Below, one piece after another: positions 1 through 8,825 of a stretch of DNA of 64,000 bases. Source of the stretch: RGIG4140 sp045638265 (GTDB lineage Bacteria; Pseudomonadota; Alphaproteobacteria; CAAHEQ01; UBA3637); the NCBI GenBank assembly GCA_045638265.1, contig JAZUBA010000044.1:248001-312000 (forward strand), written 5' to 3'. A program made the translations under genes and the position numbers. Numbering within the stretch: position 1 is the stretch's first letter; each line of letters begins with the position of its first letter. Under the pieces are notes generated by a model. The model did not search any database and had not been told where the DNA came from. It saw only the letters and a list, made by a program, of their open reading frames with translations.

Positions 1-2
1 AT

Positions 3-1175
3 AGTGATTGTGGTAATGGTTATTATTGCCATTTCTGTGGTGGAAATTGTGATATTAAACCCAATTATGGAGAGTGCTGGGAAATAGATTCAATGTTGCG
101 TGAAAAATCTTCATCGGCTCCGTTTTGGATTTCAAAATATAGCAATATAAATTATTGGAGTGCTAATAACTTATGTCAAGCAAAGGGTATGAGATTAGTC
201 TCATTAAACGATTTTGATTGTCCGGATTCGAATTATGCAAGTGGTTATGGCTGGTGTGCTACATCAAAAGCTATCGCAATGGGTGAAGCTTATAATTATT
301 CTTATGCTTGGACTACTTCAAATTGTAAGGAATATGGAAATTGCATTATTTCTGAAAGTGCTGGTATTTGTGGAAGTGGATGTTTAAGTAATGCTCTTTA
401 CGCTATTTGTACAGATGATAATCCTTCTTGGGTTGAACCTACCACAACAACTCAATATGCAACAACTACATATACACAAACAGCTACCGCTGATTGCGCT
501 AATGCTTATGATGCAGACAAAGTACAATATGCTTATGAATATTGTGCCTCACGAGGTGGTGTTATGGAAGCTGCTTATTTTGATTGCAATTTAGTTAAAG
601 GTAATGGAACCGGCAGGAAATGTGAGGGTTTGCAAAGCTGGGCAACAAATGTTAAGAACCAAGCAAATAAATATTATATTATAGGCATATATCTGCCAGG
701 CGATAGTACGTTTGCTCATTGTAAACTCCCTTACGGTATTAATGTTTATTCTAATTCAGAAGTATGGGTTACTTGGGCAAATGATAACCAACAACCACTT
801 TGTAAAAATGATTACTACAATCTGAATCAAGAAGTAACAGCTACAATCTTTGAAACAACACCATACCAAACAGCATCATATGTTGTAACTAATCCTACCC
901 ACTCGTCAATTTGGTTGGGTCCAAATGAAGTTTATTCAAGAACTGCTGCCAGAGAATATTGTGAAAATAACGGTGGTGTTTTGGCAAAAGTTGCAGATGT
1001 TGGCTGTACCAATATTGTTAGTAGCACCTGTAACATTACTGTAAATCTACATCCACATGATTGGACTATTTTTGATGATTATGAAGCTTCTTGGTCAAAT
1101 GATAGTATATATGTGGATGCACAAACTTCTGTTACAACACAATACGGTTCATATCCGGTTTGTGTTCCCAAATAA
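3..1175 (+). CDS. Cys-rich repeat protein, 5' truncated by window edge (unknown function)
   Basis: The reading frame is open from the first bases of the window, so the true start lies upstream. The visible ~390 residues are rich in Cys, Tyr, Asn and Thr and contain at least three related modules. Each has a pattern like AxxYCxxxGGV..(ADC or DxxC).. followed by an aromatic W-containing strand and a late Cys (for example CQAKGMRLVSLNDFDC, then CASRGGVMEAAYFDC, then CENNGGVLAKVADVGC). Threonine-rich linkers join the modules, notably near bases 440-485. The layout resembles C-type-lectin-like or other disulphide-bonded extracellular modules, but I do not recognise a named family. Export is inferred from composition; the signal sequence would be outside the window. 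A terminator follows directly. Confidence 0.75.
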   Translation, partial: SDCGNGYYCHFCGGNCDIKPNYGECWEIDSMLREKSSSAPFWISKYSNINYWSANNLCQAKGMRLVSLNDFDCPDSNYASGYGWCATSKAIAMGEAYNYSYAWTTSNCKEYGNCIISESAGICGSGCLSNALYAICTDDNPSWVEPTTTTQYATTTYTQTATADCANAYDADKVQYAYEYCASRGGVMEAAYFDCNLVKGNGTGRKCEGLQSWATNVKNQANKYYIIGIYLPGDSTFAHCKLPYGINVYSNSEVWVTWANDNQQPLCKNDYYNLNQEVTATIFETTPYQTASYVVTNPTHSSIWLGPNEVYSRTAAREYCENNGGVLAKVADVGCTNIVSSTCNITVNLHPHDWTIFDDYEASWSNDSIYVDAQTSVTTQYGSYPVCVPK

Positions 1176-1194
1176 ACTGTTTGATGAAACAAGC

Positions 1195-1219
1195 AAAGCC
1201 CTCATGCGAGGGCTTTTTT
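1195..1219 (+). terminator. Rho-independent terminator after the Cys-rich gene
   Basis: A GCCCTC/GAGGGC stem with a four-base loop (ATGC) is followed by seven T residues, 20 bases after the stop codon. The A-run before the stem may also let it serve uvrD, which converges from the other side. Confidence 0.85.
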
Positions 1220-1250
1220 ATTCATCTCCATCACATTAAAATTTGTCAAT

Positions 1251-3677
1251 CTAAATTTCTGTCAAGAAACGAGCCATAATCTTTTTCACTTGTCCCGAAT
1301 CAAAACGAACATCCAAACGTTCACCCTCCTCCCGAATAACTGTGCCGTTTCCAAATGTTTCGTGTCGCACCCGTCGTCCAATTCGGCGTGATGTTTGAAC
1401 CGTTTTAAAATGGGGCATAGGAACATAACTGCGATCAAAATGACTGATTTCATCCGAATTTTCACGCCCCCAACGGCCACGGTCAAAAATGCTTTTTTCT
1501 GATTCTTTTTCTTCTATCTCATCATCGTCATCATACCGATTATACGATTTCTTTTTAGAAGCATAATGATTATCGTACATTGTTTCAGAACGTCCCCAAG
1601 CGGGCTGTGTCATATTGTATCCGTAATTATTTTGGCTATGTGTTGCACTTTTTTGAATATGCTCTTCCGGTAATTCATCAATAAAAGAACTGGGCAATGC
1701 ATTGACCCAATGGTTATACATAAATCTGTTATTTGCATACGAAATCATCACTTTTTGCTTGGCTCTCGTAATACCGACATATGCTAACCGCCGTTCTTCT
1801 TCCAAACCGACATCACCTGATTCTTCTAATGTTTTTTTATGCGGAAACAATTCATCTTCCCACCCCGGCAAATACACATTTTTAAATTCCAATCCCTTGG
1901 ATGCGTGCAATGTCATCACAATTAATTGTTCATCGGTCGGAGTGTCATCCGTATCTGTTACAAGCGTTGCGTGTTCAATAAAGGCCTGAATAGAATCAAA
2001 CCCTTTTAAAACGGCATACAATTCCTGTACGTTTTCCACCCGACCTTCGGCACCTTGCGATTTATCCAAACGCCACATTTGAAGATATCCACTGTCTTCC
2101 ATAATCATTTGAGCGACATCTTCCAAACTTTCCGTTTGTAATTTTTCTTGTGCTCGTTTCATCAACAAAACAAAAGAATCCAATGTTTTACGCACTGCCG
2201 GTCGCAATGGAGCCCATGCAATAGAATCAAACAAACTGATTTTCTTTTCTCTTGCCGTTGTTTGCAAGGCTTCCAACGCCTGTGCACCTATCCCCCGTTT
2301 AGGTTTGTTGATAATACGGGTAAACGCCAAATCATCCTGCGGATTATGAACCAAACGCAAATATGCAACTGCATCTTTAATTTCTTCCCGTTCATAAAAC
2401 TTAAAACCACCGATAATTTTATAAGGTACCCCATGTTGAATCAAAACTTCTTCAAACAAACGGGTTTGGAAACTCGCCCGAACCAAAATAGCCATATCTG
2501 ACAATTTTGTACCGGATCTTTGTTCCGTTTCAATCATATCAACAATTTGTTCAGCTTCTTGTTTTCCGTTAAAAAAGCCTTTAACAAGCACTTTTTCACC
2601 TCTATTTCCTTGCTCATCAGCCGGTCGCAGAGTTTTACCCAATCGTCCGGAATTGTGTGCAATCAAACCCGAAGCAGCACCTAAAATATGCCCTGTTGAA
2701 CGATAATTACGTTCCAACCGAATTACAGCTGAATCAGGAAAAATAGATTGGAAAGACAAAATATTTTCCACTTCCGCCCCACGCCATGAATAAATGGATT
2801 GGTCATCATCTCCGACACAGCAAATATTCCGCCATTTCTTTGCCAATAAACGTAATAACAAATATTGAGCAACGTTTGTATCCTGATATTCATCTACCAA
2901 AATGTAACGAAATTTATTTTGGTATTGTTCTAACACATCGGCGTGATTTTGCAACAATGTTAACGGCAACAACAATAAATCACCGAAATCAACGGCATTT
3001 AATTCTTTTAAGCGTTGTTGATAGCGTTGATAAAACGGTAACGCCATCCCATTACACCAACCTGAATTTTCATTAGCCGTTACCTGATGCGGTTGTAATC
3101 CCTTATCTTTCCAGCGTTGTATAATTTCCAACAATGTTTTCGGTTCATACTTTTTCGTATCAATACCGGATTCGGTTAAAATTTGTTTCAACAAACGTTC
3201 TTGATCATCTGATCCCAAGACAATAAAATTGGTATCCAAACCGATTCTATCGCCATGTTTACGCAAAATCTTAATACCGATAGAGTGGAACGTACCCAAC
3301 CAAACAGAAAACGCATCTCCGCCTATCATTCTTTCCAAACGGGATTTCATTTCTTTAGAGGCCTTATTTGTAAAAGTAACTGCCAAAATTTCCCATGGTT
3401 TAGCTTTTCGTTGATGAATAATATAGGCTATACGGGTCGTTAATACTTTTGTTTTTCCTGTTCCCGCACCTGACAAAACAAGTAACGGTCCTTCCGTTTG
3501 TTCTACCGCCTGACGTTGTTCCGGATTTAACTCCTCAATAAACGCCGGTGGCGGCATTTGTTCAGCCAACATTTGCCGTTGCTGAATTTGTGCAACCATA
3601 TCGTCAAACGGATTGAAATCATCTGACAATTTTGAACTGTTTTGTTCCATTGGGTCTTGTAAATCAAAAATATCCAT
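1251..3677 (-). CDS. uvrD: UvrD/PcrA-type superfamily 1 DNA helicase
   Basis: ATP-dependent 3'-5' DNA helicase for nucleotide excision and mismatch repair and for clearing proteins from DNA. The 808-residue protein has every SF1A landmark: a Q-motif region (LNPEQRQAV), Walker A GAGTGKT, motif Ia (TFTNKA), DEYQDTN, the GDDDQSIYSWRGA motif III, LERNYRS motif IV, and VMTLHASKGLEF and VGITRAKQ for motifs V and VI. The C-terminus ends in a Tudor-like segment (GRRVRHETFGNGTV..VRFDSGQ) typical of PcrA/UvrD. About 45 extra N-terminal residues precede the helicase core. It starts four bases after the tcdA stop and is probably translated from the tatD-tcdA-uvrD message; its own Shine-Dalgarno is weak. 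Confidence 0.96.
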   Translation of the reverse strand: MDIFDLQDPMEQNSSKLSDDFNPFDDMVAQIQQRQMLAEQMPPPAFIEELNPEQRQAVEQTEGPLLVLSGAGTGKTKVLTTRIAYIIHQRKAKPWEILAVTFTNKASKEMKSRLERMIGGDAFSVWLGTFHSIGIKILRKHGDRIGLDTNFIVLGSDDQERLLKQILTESGIDTKKYEPKTLLEIIQRWKDKGLQPHQVTANENSGWCNGMALPFYQRYQQRLKELNAVDFGDLLLLPLTLLQNHADVLEQYQNKFRYILVDEYQDTNVAQYLLLRLLAKKWRNICCVGDDDQSIYSWRGAEVENILSFQSIFPDSAVIRLERNYRSTGHILGAASGLIAHNSGRLGKTLRPADEQGNRGEKVLVKGFFNGKQEAEQIVDMIETEQRSGTKLSDMAILVRASFQTRLFEEVLIQHGVPYKIIGGFKFYEREEIKDAVAYLRLVHNPQDDLAFTRIINKPKRGIGAQALEALQTTAREKKISLFDSIAWAPLRPAVRKTLDSFVLLMKRAQEKLQTESLEDVAQMIMEDSGYLQMWRLDKSQGAEGRVENVQELYAVLKGFDSIQAFIEHATLVTDTDDTPTDEQLIVMTLHASKGLEFKNVYLPGWEDELFPHKKTLEESGDVGLEEERRLAYVGITRAKQKVMISYANNRFMYNHWVNALPSSFIDELPEEHIQKSATHSQNNYGYNMTQPAWGRSETMYDNHYASKKKSYNRYDDDDEIEEKESEKSIFDRGRWGRENSDEISHFDRSYVPMPHFKTVQTSRRIGRRVRHETFGNGTVIREEGERLDVRFDSGQVKKIMARFLTEI

Positions 3678-3681
3678 TGTC

Positions 3682-4443
3682 TTAACTCTGCTTGTTTTTT
3701 GTTAAATATAATAAGGCTTCGTGCGCACACATTAAACCAAACACACCTGTCATTGTCATCAATGAACCCATTGTATGACGACTGCTTTTTCCATCTGCCG
3801 ATTCTTCAATTGAACCCAAATGCTTTTTATCGGCAACGCATTCATCTGACCAAACAACCGGAAAATTCATATCCACTCCCCGTCTGCGTAATCGTTTACG
3901 AACAAAAGAGGCCAACGGACATTGAATTGTTTTTTTCATCGGACTGACCCGCACACGTGACAAATCGGTTTTTAAGGCAGCGCCCATAGCCGAAATAAAC
4001 GGAATATTGCGTTGAACCAGTGCTTCAATAAGAATGGTTTTCGGATTTAATGAATCAATTGCATCAATCACAAAATCATACGTTTCATCAAATAAAGAAT
4101 CTATTGTTTGTGCATTTACCAGAACTTGTTTTTCAATAATTGTTATATTCGGATTAATGGCTTGTAATCTATTTTTGGCGACACTTGTTTTCAATTGACC
4201 CAATACATCAACGGTTGCAAAAATCTGTCGGTTTAAATTACTAGCAGAAAAAACATCAAAATCAACCAGTGTAATTTTTCCCACACCGCTACGAGCCAAT
4301 GCTTCCGTTGCCATACCACCAACAGCGCCGCAACCAACAACCAAAATATGTGATTGCTTTAATACATTGACACCGATTTCACCAACCATTAATGCCGTTC
4401 GTGCTTGTGCCGTATCTGTTCTATCCTGATTAATATTATTCAT
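3682..4443 (-). CDS. tcdA: tRNA threonylcarbamoyladenosine dehydratase (TcdA/CsdL, E1-like)
   Basis: Catalyses ATP-dependent cyclisation of t6A37 to ct6A in ANN-decoding tRNAs. The 253 residues form a ThiF/MoeB-type E1 fold. They include a nucleotide loop GCGAVGG near residue 37, the acidic LVDFDVFSASNLNRQ segment characteristic of TcdA rather than MoeB, and the DAIDSLNPK stretch. The SDEC motif that follows matches the family Cys region. No ubiquitin-like partner is nearby, which also argues for TcdA. It sits three bases after the TatD-like gene and four before uvrD, a tight operon; tcdA next to a TatD-like hydrolase is a recurrent arrangement. Confidence 0.9.
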   Translation of the reverse strand: MNNINQDRTDTAQARTALMVGEIGVNVLKQSHILVVGCGAVGGMATEALARSGVGKITLVDFDVFSASNLNRQIFATVDVLGQLKTSVAKNRLQAINPNITIIEKQVLVNAQTIDSLFDETYDFVIDAIDSLNPKTILIEALVQRNIPFISAMGAALKTDLSRVRVSPMKKTIQCPLASFVRKRLRRRGVDMNFPVVWSDECVADKKHLGSIEESADGKSSRHTMGSLMTMTGVFGLMCAHEALLYLTKNKQS

Positions 4444-4446
4444 AAC

Positions 4447-5148
4447 CTACTCTGCCGTTGTTTGATTAATTAAATTATCCAAAGGCGTAAATCGTTTTGC
4501 AAATGCTTGAAAGTTACAACATAATTGTTCAGCATCCAAATTCAGTCGCTCAATCAGAGCAATTATTTTTTCTGAATAATGAATACCATCCGGCGCATCA
4601 CTTTCAATCAAAATTTTATCTTTGGGTAAAAATGTTGTCGGTTTACGAGACATAACCGAAAAATAAACATTATCCAATGGTTCAAATTGGCGTGTTTGCT
4701 GTTCGTTACCCGTATAACGATGAACCAAACAGACCACATCGGGAAAACATTTTAATAATTGTGCGACTAAAAACCAAGCTTTATGACCGTGAATATGAAC
4801 GGGACGTTGATGTTTTTGTGCTAATTTTAAACAATTTTCAAAAATTTCAGCTTGCCGTGGCAAATCAGGACGTGTTCCGTCTAAACCGATTTCACCAATC
4901 ATTAATAACGGATTTGCAGATAACCGCTCATCCAAAATTGTCAACCAATCATTTGGTAAATCATCAATAAACCACGGATGAACACCCAAACACGGAATAA
5001 CGGAAGGAAATCGTTCTGCCAAAGACAAAACCGCATCCCAATTATCCGGATGTGTTCCGTTACAAACAAACCATTGAATACCGGCATTTATTGCTTTTGC
5101 AATACGTGCCGATGATTGAATATGACAATGTGCATCATAGTAAAACAT
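4447..5148 (-). CDS. TatD-family metal-dependent hydrolase
   Basis: A compact 233-residue TIM-barrel amidohydrolase of the TatD/YcfH family (metal-dependent DNase or related phosphoesterase). Ligands visible are the N-terminal DAHCH (the usual DxHxH), a GEIGLD motif carrying the Glu ligand, the HIHGHKA His, LVHRY, and the C-terminal LIESDAPD Asp. It is shorter than TatD/YcfH (~260 residues), mainly between the barrel strands. First gene of the tatD-tcdA-uvrD transcription unit; the start is ATG with an AGGGA Shine-Dalgarno nine bases upstream. The substrate cannot be told from sequence. Confidence 0.88.
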   Translation of the reverse strand: MFYYDAHCHIQSSARIAKAINAGIQWFVCNGTHPDNWDAVLSLAERFPSVIPCLGVHPWFIDDLPNDWLTILDERLSANPLLMIGEIGLDGTRPDLPRQAEIFENCLKLAQKHQRPVHIHGHKAWFLVAQLLKCFPDVVCLVHRYTGNEQQTRQFEPLDNVYFSVMSRKPTTFLPKDKILIESDAPDGIHYSEKIIALIERLNLDAEQLCCNFQAFAKRFTPLDNLINQTTAE

Positions 5149-5179
5149 TTATTTTTTCCCTGCCTGATTATTTATCGTA

Positions 5180-5208
5180 TTTGTAAACACAAATAAACCG
5201 TTCGTCAA
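5180..5208 (-). promoter_or_regulatory. Putative sigma-70 promoter for the tatD-tcdA-uvrD operon
   Basis: On the minus strand a TTGACG -35 box (5203-5208) is followed after 17 bases by TACAAA (5180-5185). The -35 matches consensus well, the -10 only moderately. It lies 32-60 bases upstream of the tatD start. Confidence 0.5.
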
Positions 5209-5262
5209 GTAAAAATAAATATTTTTACATAACCAAAATCAATTTATGATAAACAACCTTAT

Positions 5263-6021
5263 TTATGAATCACGAACACGTTCTCTTTCTTCCATCAAAT
5301 ATTTTTCCAAACCGATAATACGGTTCATTTCTTCAATGGTTAAATGTTCAAGTTGTCTGTCTCTGATTTGATCAATCATTGCACTTAAACGAGCTTCCAA
5401 TTCAGCCCGTTCTTCCGGACTCAACCTTGCCAAATCCCGACGAATTTGAGGTAATTCTGCCTGTATACGTTCATGCTGATTATCCAATTGTTTCAACAAT
5501 TCCAACCCCATCATTTGTGTTGTAAACTGAATCACTTTTTGATCACTGGCCAAAATTTCCTGTTTTTTATCCCGAACAGGACTGGTAAAAGAAGATGACG
5601 TTTCTGTTGAACTTTCGGTTGCCGCTGCCCGTTTTACCCGTTTTTGTTTTTGGTCTTGAATAACGTGCATATTGATATTCATATGCTTTTGTTTTACATC
5701 GGCATACTTCAAACGAGCCTGATCACGGGCAAAACGCATAAACACATTACATCTGTGTAAATGATTAAGCAATTTACGTGCCGATGCATATTCAGGCGTA
5801 CCGACACTCATTTTAGAAAAAACATCTGCCGCAATTTGATATTCTAACAAAATGTCCTTTTCTATCATTTCAATTGTTGCTAATTCTGTCGGTGTAATGT
5901 TACCGTCTGAAAAAGCCGCTTTAACATAAGTTATTAAATCCCGATAACGACTTAAAACCGGCATTCTTGAACGATTTAAATATTCGGGAACAAGTGCCGT
6001 ATATTGACTTTCTTCTGACAT
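5263..6021 (-). CDS. Hypothetical helical protein
   Basis: I do not recognise this 252-residue protein. It has no signal peptide or membrane segment. Residues 1-115 look alpha-helical (YRDLITYVKAAFSDGNITPTELATIEMIEKDILL..), then a low-complexity Ser/Thr/Lys hinge around residues 130-150, then a charged probably coiled-coil C-terminus (ELPQIRRDLARLSPEERAEL and onward). The segment DGNITPTELATIEMI resembles an EF-hand- or TerB-like helix-turn-helix but lacks enough ligands to claim one. The start is set by AAAGGAG six bases before the ATG, and a consensus promoter lies just upstream, so it is a real, independently transcribed gene. It is divergent from the 6230 gene. Confidence 0.75.
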   Translation of the reverse strand: MSEESQYTALVPEYLNRSRMPVLSRYRDLITYVKAAFSDGNITPTELATIEMIEKDILLEYQIAADVFSKMSVGTPEYASARKLLNHLHRCNVFMRFARDQARLKYADVKQKHMNINMHVIQDQKQKRVKRAAATESSTETSSSFTSPVRDKKQEILASDQKVIQFTTQMMGLELLKQLDNQHERIQAELPQIRRDLARLSPEERAELEARLSAMIDQIRDRQLEHLTIEEMNRIIGLEKYLMEERERVRDS

Positions 6022-6058
6022 AACATACTCCTTTCTCTAATGCATCTCCCTCATGTAT

Positions 6059-6087
6059 AATATAGACTATTCTTTTATGTATTTCAA
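6059..6087 (-). promoter_or_regulatory. Sigma-70 promoter for the 5263-6021 gene
   Basis: Minus strand TTGAAA (6082-6087), 17-base spacer, TATATT (6059-6064). Transcription would begin about 30 bases before the ATG. Confidence 0.65.
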
Positions 6088-6167
6088 GATTTTTCGGTAT
6101 AAAAACGTACGATTTCTAACAATAATCTTATTTACTAACAAATAATTAACATTTTTTCAAAAAAAAC

Positions 6168-6196
6168 TTGTACAGATGTTATTTTTATGATATACT
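6168..6196 (+). promoter_or_regulatory. Sigma-70 promoter for the 6230-6715 gene
   Basis: TTGTAC (6168-6173), 17-base spacer, TATACT (6191-6196). The leader is under 30 bases and holds a TAGGAG ribosome site before the ATG at 6230. Confidence 0.7.
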
Positions 6197-6229
6197 ATAT
6201 ATTATTGAGTTTTACATAGGAGCTGTATA

Positions 6230-6715
6230 ATGCTGATTTCATTATTTAACGGATTAAAAGGGGCAATCAACATTACCAATGTTTTTGACCCGGCAAACAT
6301 TGAAGAAACAAATCGCCGTCAGGAAGAAGAAAGAAAAGAAAGAGAAGAAAAATCGGCTTTATCCGGCATGTTGGACGTTATGTTGGGCGAAGATGCTCAT
6401 ACCGTCCAAAAAGAAATGGATGATTCTCACGAACAGGAAAAAACAAAAGAATCCAAAGAACAAGAAAAAACCAAAGGAAAATCGGCTTTATCCGGCATGT
6501 TGGATGTTGCCTTAGGTGAAGATGCTCATACCGTTCAAAAAGAAATGGATGATTCTCATGAACAGGAAAAAACAAAAGAATCCAAAGAACAAGATTCATC
6601 TATAAAAGGAAATCTCATAATGGCATTCCGCCAAAGTGGTGCACAAAGAGTTGATGTTGATGATGATTATCAACAAGATATTCAACAGGCGTGGGAATAC
6701 AATCAAGGCAGATAA
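6230..6715 (+). CDS. Hypothetical charged protein with a 43-residue tandem duplication
   Basis: The function is unknown. The 161-residue protein opens with a short helix (MLISLFNGLKGAINITNVFD), then a Glu/Arg-rich stretch, then two nearly identical 43-residue units. Each reads KSALSGMLDV(M/A)LGEDAHTV followed by QKEMDDSHEQEKTKESKEQ. A ~38-residue tail has an acidic DVDDDY. The hydrophobic GMLDVxLG nucleus within a very charged context suggests two short amphipathic helices separated by disordered linkers. The AGGAG site seven bases before the ATG, the consensus promoter and the strong terminator frame a monocistronic unit. No signal peptide. High Lys/Glu content makes open reading frames in other frames expected, but this is the frame with translation signals. 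Confidence 0.75.
   Translation: MLISLFNGLKGAINITNVFDPANIEETNRRQEEERKEREEKSALSGMLDVMLGEDAHTVQKEMDDSHEQEKTKESKEQEKTKGKSALSGMLDVALGEDAHTVQKEMDDSHEQEKTKESKEQDSSIKGNLIMAFRQSGAQRVDVDDDYQQDIQQAWEYNQGR
6350..6597 (+). repeat. Two 129-base in-frame tandem repeat units
   Basis: The unit beginning AAATCGGC at 6350 recurs at 6479, exactly 129 bases (43 codons) later. The copies differ at only a handful of positions, several synonymous (GAC/GAT, ACC/ACC, CAC/CAT), which shows they have drifted under coding constraint after duplication. Confidence 0.95.
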
Positions 6716-6731
6716 ATTTTATCCCTCTTTA

Positions 6732-6768
6732 AACACTTTCATCCAATAACGATGGAAGTGTTTTTTTT
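6732..6768 (+). terminator. Rho-independent terminator
   Basis: A stem of AACACTT..CATC against GATG..AAGTGTT with a short AATAAC-containing loop is followed by eight Ts, 16 bases after the stop of the repeat protein. Confidence 0.85.
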
Positions 6769-6864
6769 ACTAAAAAATACATAAGCCCGACGATTATTTT
6801 ATCTGCCACCCTTGACAATCAGATAATTTTATGCGAAACAACAGGTAAGAAAAGGAAATAAATC

Positions 6865-7377
6865 ATGGCAATAAAAAAATATCGTCCAAACGTTGGGTTA
6901 ATGATTATTAATCCGGCAGGTAAAGTTTGGTTAGGCGAACGGACAAACAGTGAAAAATTCAAATATAAAAAACAAATGCCTCAAGGCGGTATAGATAGCG
7001 GTGAAGACATTACACAAGCTGCTTATCGGGAGTTATGGGAAGAAACAGGTTTAACAAAAGACAAGGTCAAATTAATTCATATTTCTGACCATTGGTATTC
7101 TTATCGTTTCTTTAAACCGATTTCATTTGGTAAAATTCAATTTATCGGTCAATCTCAAAAATGGTTTTTGTTTTTATATAACGGAGACGATTCGGATTTT
7201 AACTTGCAAGTTCATCCCGAAGAAATTGAATTTACCTCTTTTGATTGGCATGATATCAACGATATTATTCCACATGTTGTTCCGTTTAAACGAGATGTTT
7301 ATCGCAAGGTCATTCACGAATTTAAACCTATCATTCAAAAACTGACTGAAACAACTGATACTGCCGTTTCTAATTAA
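6865..7377 (+). CDS. rppH: RNA pyrophosphohydrolase (Nudix)
   Basis: Removes pyrophosphate from the 5' end of primary transcripts, starting mRNA decay. The 170-residue protein has the RppH N-terminus (YRPNVGLMIINPAGKVWLGER) and a complete Nudix box at residues ~41-63, GGIDSGED..REL.EETGL, with all catalytic glutamates. The QMPQGG sequence before it and the later W/F-rich KWFLF strand match RppH/IalA proteins of proteobacteria. The length is typical. AAAAGGAAA lies just upstream of the ATG. It stands alone between two intergenic gaps. Confidence 0.95.
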   Translation: MAIKKYRPNVGLMIINPAGKVWLGERTNSEKFKYKKQMPQGGIDSGEDITQAAYRELWEETGLTKDKVKLIHISDHWYSYRFFKPISFGKIQFIGQSQKWFLFLYNGDDSDFNLQVHPEEIEFTSFDWHDINDIIPHVVPFKRDVYRKVIHEFKPIIQKLTETTDTAVSN

Positions 7378-7415
7378 TTTTCCGATAAAAACACCTTTTT
7401 TGTTTGTTTTTTACA

Positions 7416-7444
7416 TTGACCTGTACGTTGTTTTGTGTTAAATA
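7416..7444 (+). promoter_or_regulatory. Putative promoter for ctpA
   Basis: TTGACC (7416-7421), 17-base spacer, TAAATA (7439-7444); about 28 bases before the chosen ATG at 7473. Confidence 0.55.
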
Positions 7445-7472
7445 AATGAAACATATCAAAAAAGGAGTTACT

Positions 7473-8822
7473 ATGAAATTTTCAGCTTTATTATTAGGCG
7501 CATTATGTTTTATGTCAGCCGGTTGCGGATATGCCGCACCGCAAAAAAAAGATTTCTCTGATGCAAAAGACGATCCATACGTTTTAATGGAATTGTTTGG
7601 AGCTGCTTATCAGGTCATTAAAAAAGATTATGTGGAAGAAACAACCGACAGACAAATGATTGAAAATGCCATCAATGGTATGCTTTCATCATTAGACCCG
7701 CATTCAGCATTTATGAATCAATCTGATTTTGAAGATTTAGAAGAACAAACAAAAGGCGAATTCGGCGGTTTAGGTATGGAAGTTTCTGCCGATAACGGCT
7801 TGGTTCGTGTAACCGCTCCGATTGATGACACACCAGCCTATGAAGCAGGTATTCAACCGGGGGATTATATCACTCATATTGATGGCGAATCGGTTATGGG
7901 ACTGTCTTTACAAGAATCCGTGAAAAAACTGCGTGGCAAACCGGGAACAAAAGTTAAAGTAACGATTTCACGCAAAGATAAAGAACCGTTTGACGTGAAA
8001 ATGACGCGTGCCATTATTCACGTTCAGCCGGTAAAATATGAAGCCAAAGGAAATATCGGTTATATTCGCATCATCACATTCAGCGACCATACAGCTGAAA
8101 AAACAAGAGAAGCTGTTTCAAAAATAACAAAAGAAATCGGCGAAAAGAAATTGCTCGGTTTTATTATTGATGTCCGCAATAACCCCGGCGGTTTATTAAC
8201 AGAAGCCATCGGCGTTGTTGATACATTTATTGATAAAGGGGAAATCGTATCAACCCGTTCCAGAAATCCGGAAGAAGCAATGTCATTTTCTGCCAAAACC
8301 CCAGATATGACCAACGGAAAACCGTTAATTGTTCTCATCAATGAAGGCTCTGCTTCTGCCTCTGAAATTGTTGCCGGAGCTTTACAAGATCACCATCGGG
8401 CATTAATTGTCGGATTAAAATCATTCGGGAAAGGTTCTGTTCAAACAGTTAAAGAAATACCCGGTTTTGGCGGTATGAAAATGACAACGGCAAGATATTA
8501 CACACCATCCGGTCGTTCCATACAGGCAAAAGGCATTGAACCTGATGTTATTGTTCCTCGGGCTAAATTAGAAGAATTACCGGTCATTCAAGGTTTTGGT
8601 GAAGGAGATTTACCGGGTGCAATCAGTGCCGAAGAAGGCAAAAAAGCCAAAGACACCAAAGAAAAAGATAAAAAAGCCGATAAAAAGAAAACAGACGACA
8701 AAGTCTCAAAAGAATCTTCCGACAATAAAAAAGAAGATGACAAGAAAAAAGATTATCAACTTGATAGAGCCATGGATTTATTAAAAGGCATTGCTATTTA
8801 TCAAAAATATCAGGAGAAATAA
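7473..8822 (+). CDS. ctpA: C-terminal processing peptidase, S41 family, periplasmic
   Basis: Serine protease trimming C-termini of exported proteins. The start at 7473 is chosen because AAAGGAG lies five bases upstream; an in-frame ATG at 7446 has no ribosome site and would push the signal peptide inward. The signal peptide is MKFSALLLGALCFMSAGCGYAA; the Cys is not in a good lipobox (SAGC), so signal peptidase I after YAA is as likely as lipidation. A helical N-domain is followed by a PDZ domain (residues ~90-170, GGLGMEV..GIQPGDYI) and the S41 core with the nucleophile Ser in GSASASE and Lys in SFGKGSVQT. The last ~75 residues are an unusual Lys/Asp-rich disordered tail. It is followed three bases later by the nitroreductase-like gene. 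Confidence 0.93.
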   Translation: MKFSALLLGALCFMSAGCGYAAPQKKDFSDAKDDPYVLMELFGAAYQVIKKDYVEETTDRQMIENAINGMLSSLDPHSAFMNQSDFEDLEEQTKGEFGGLGMEVSADNGLVRVTAPIDDTPAYEAGIQPGDYITHIDGESVMGLSLQESVKKLRGKPGTKVKVTISRKDKEPFDVKMTRAIIHVQPVKYEAKGNIGYIRIITFSDHTAEKTREAVSKITKEIGEKKLLGFIIDVRNNPGGLLTEAIGVVDTFIDKGEIVSTRSRNPEEAMSFSAKTPDMTNGKPLIVLINEGSASASEIVAGALQDHHRALIVGLKSFGKGSVQTVKEIPGFGGMKMTTARYYTPSGRSIQAKGIEPDVIVPRAKLEELPVIQGFGEGDLPGAISAEEGKKAKDTKEKDKKADKKKTDDKVSKESSDNKKEDDKKKDYQLDRAMDLLKGIAIYQKYQEK

Positions 8823-8825
8823 CAC

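Noticed and set aside
5209..5228. GTAAAAAT/ATTTTTAC inverted repeat between tatD-like and the 5263 gene
   Set aside because: AT-only stem of low stability overlapping the tatD -35 box; could be a weak terminator or operator but evidence is insufficient.
6378..6599. 73-codon open frame antisense to the repeat protein
   Set aside because: It mirrors the tandem repeat and has no translation signals; the plus-strand frame has promoter, ribosome site and terminator.
6812..6817. Perfect TTGACA upstream of rppH
   Set aside because: No -10-like hexamer at 16-18 bases, so I did not call a promoter; the true rppH promoter is not clear.
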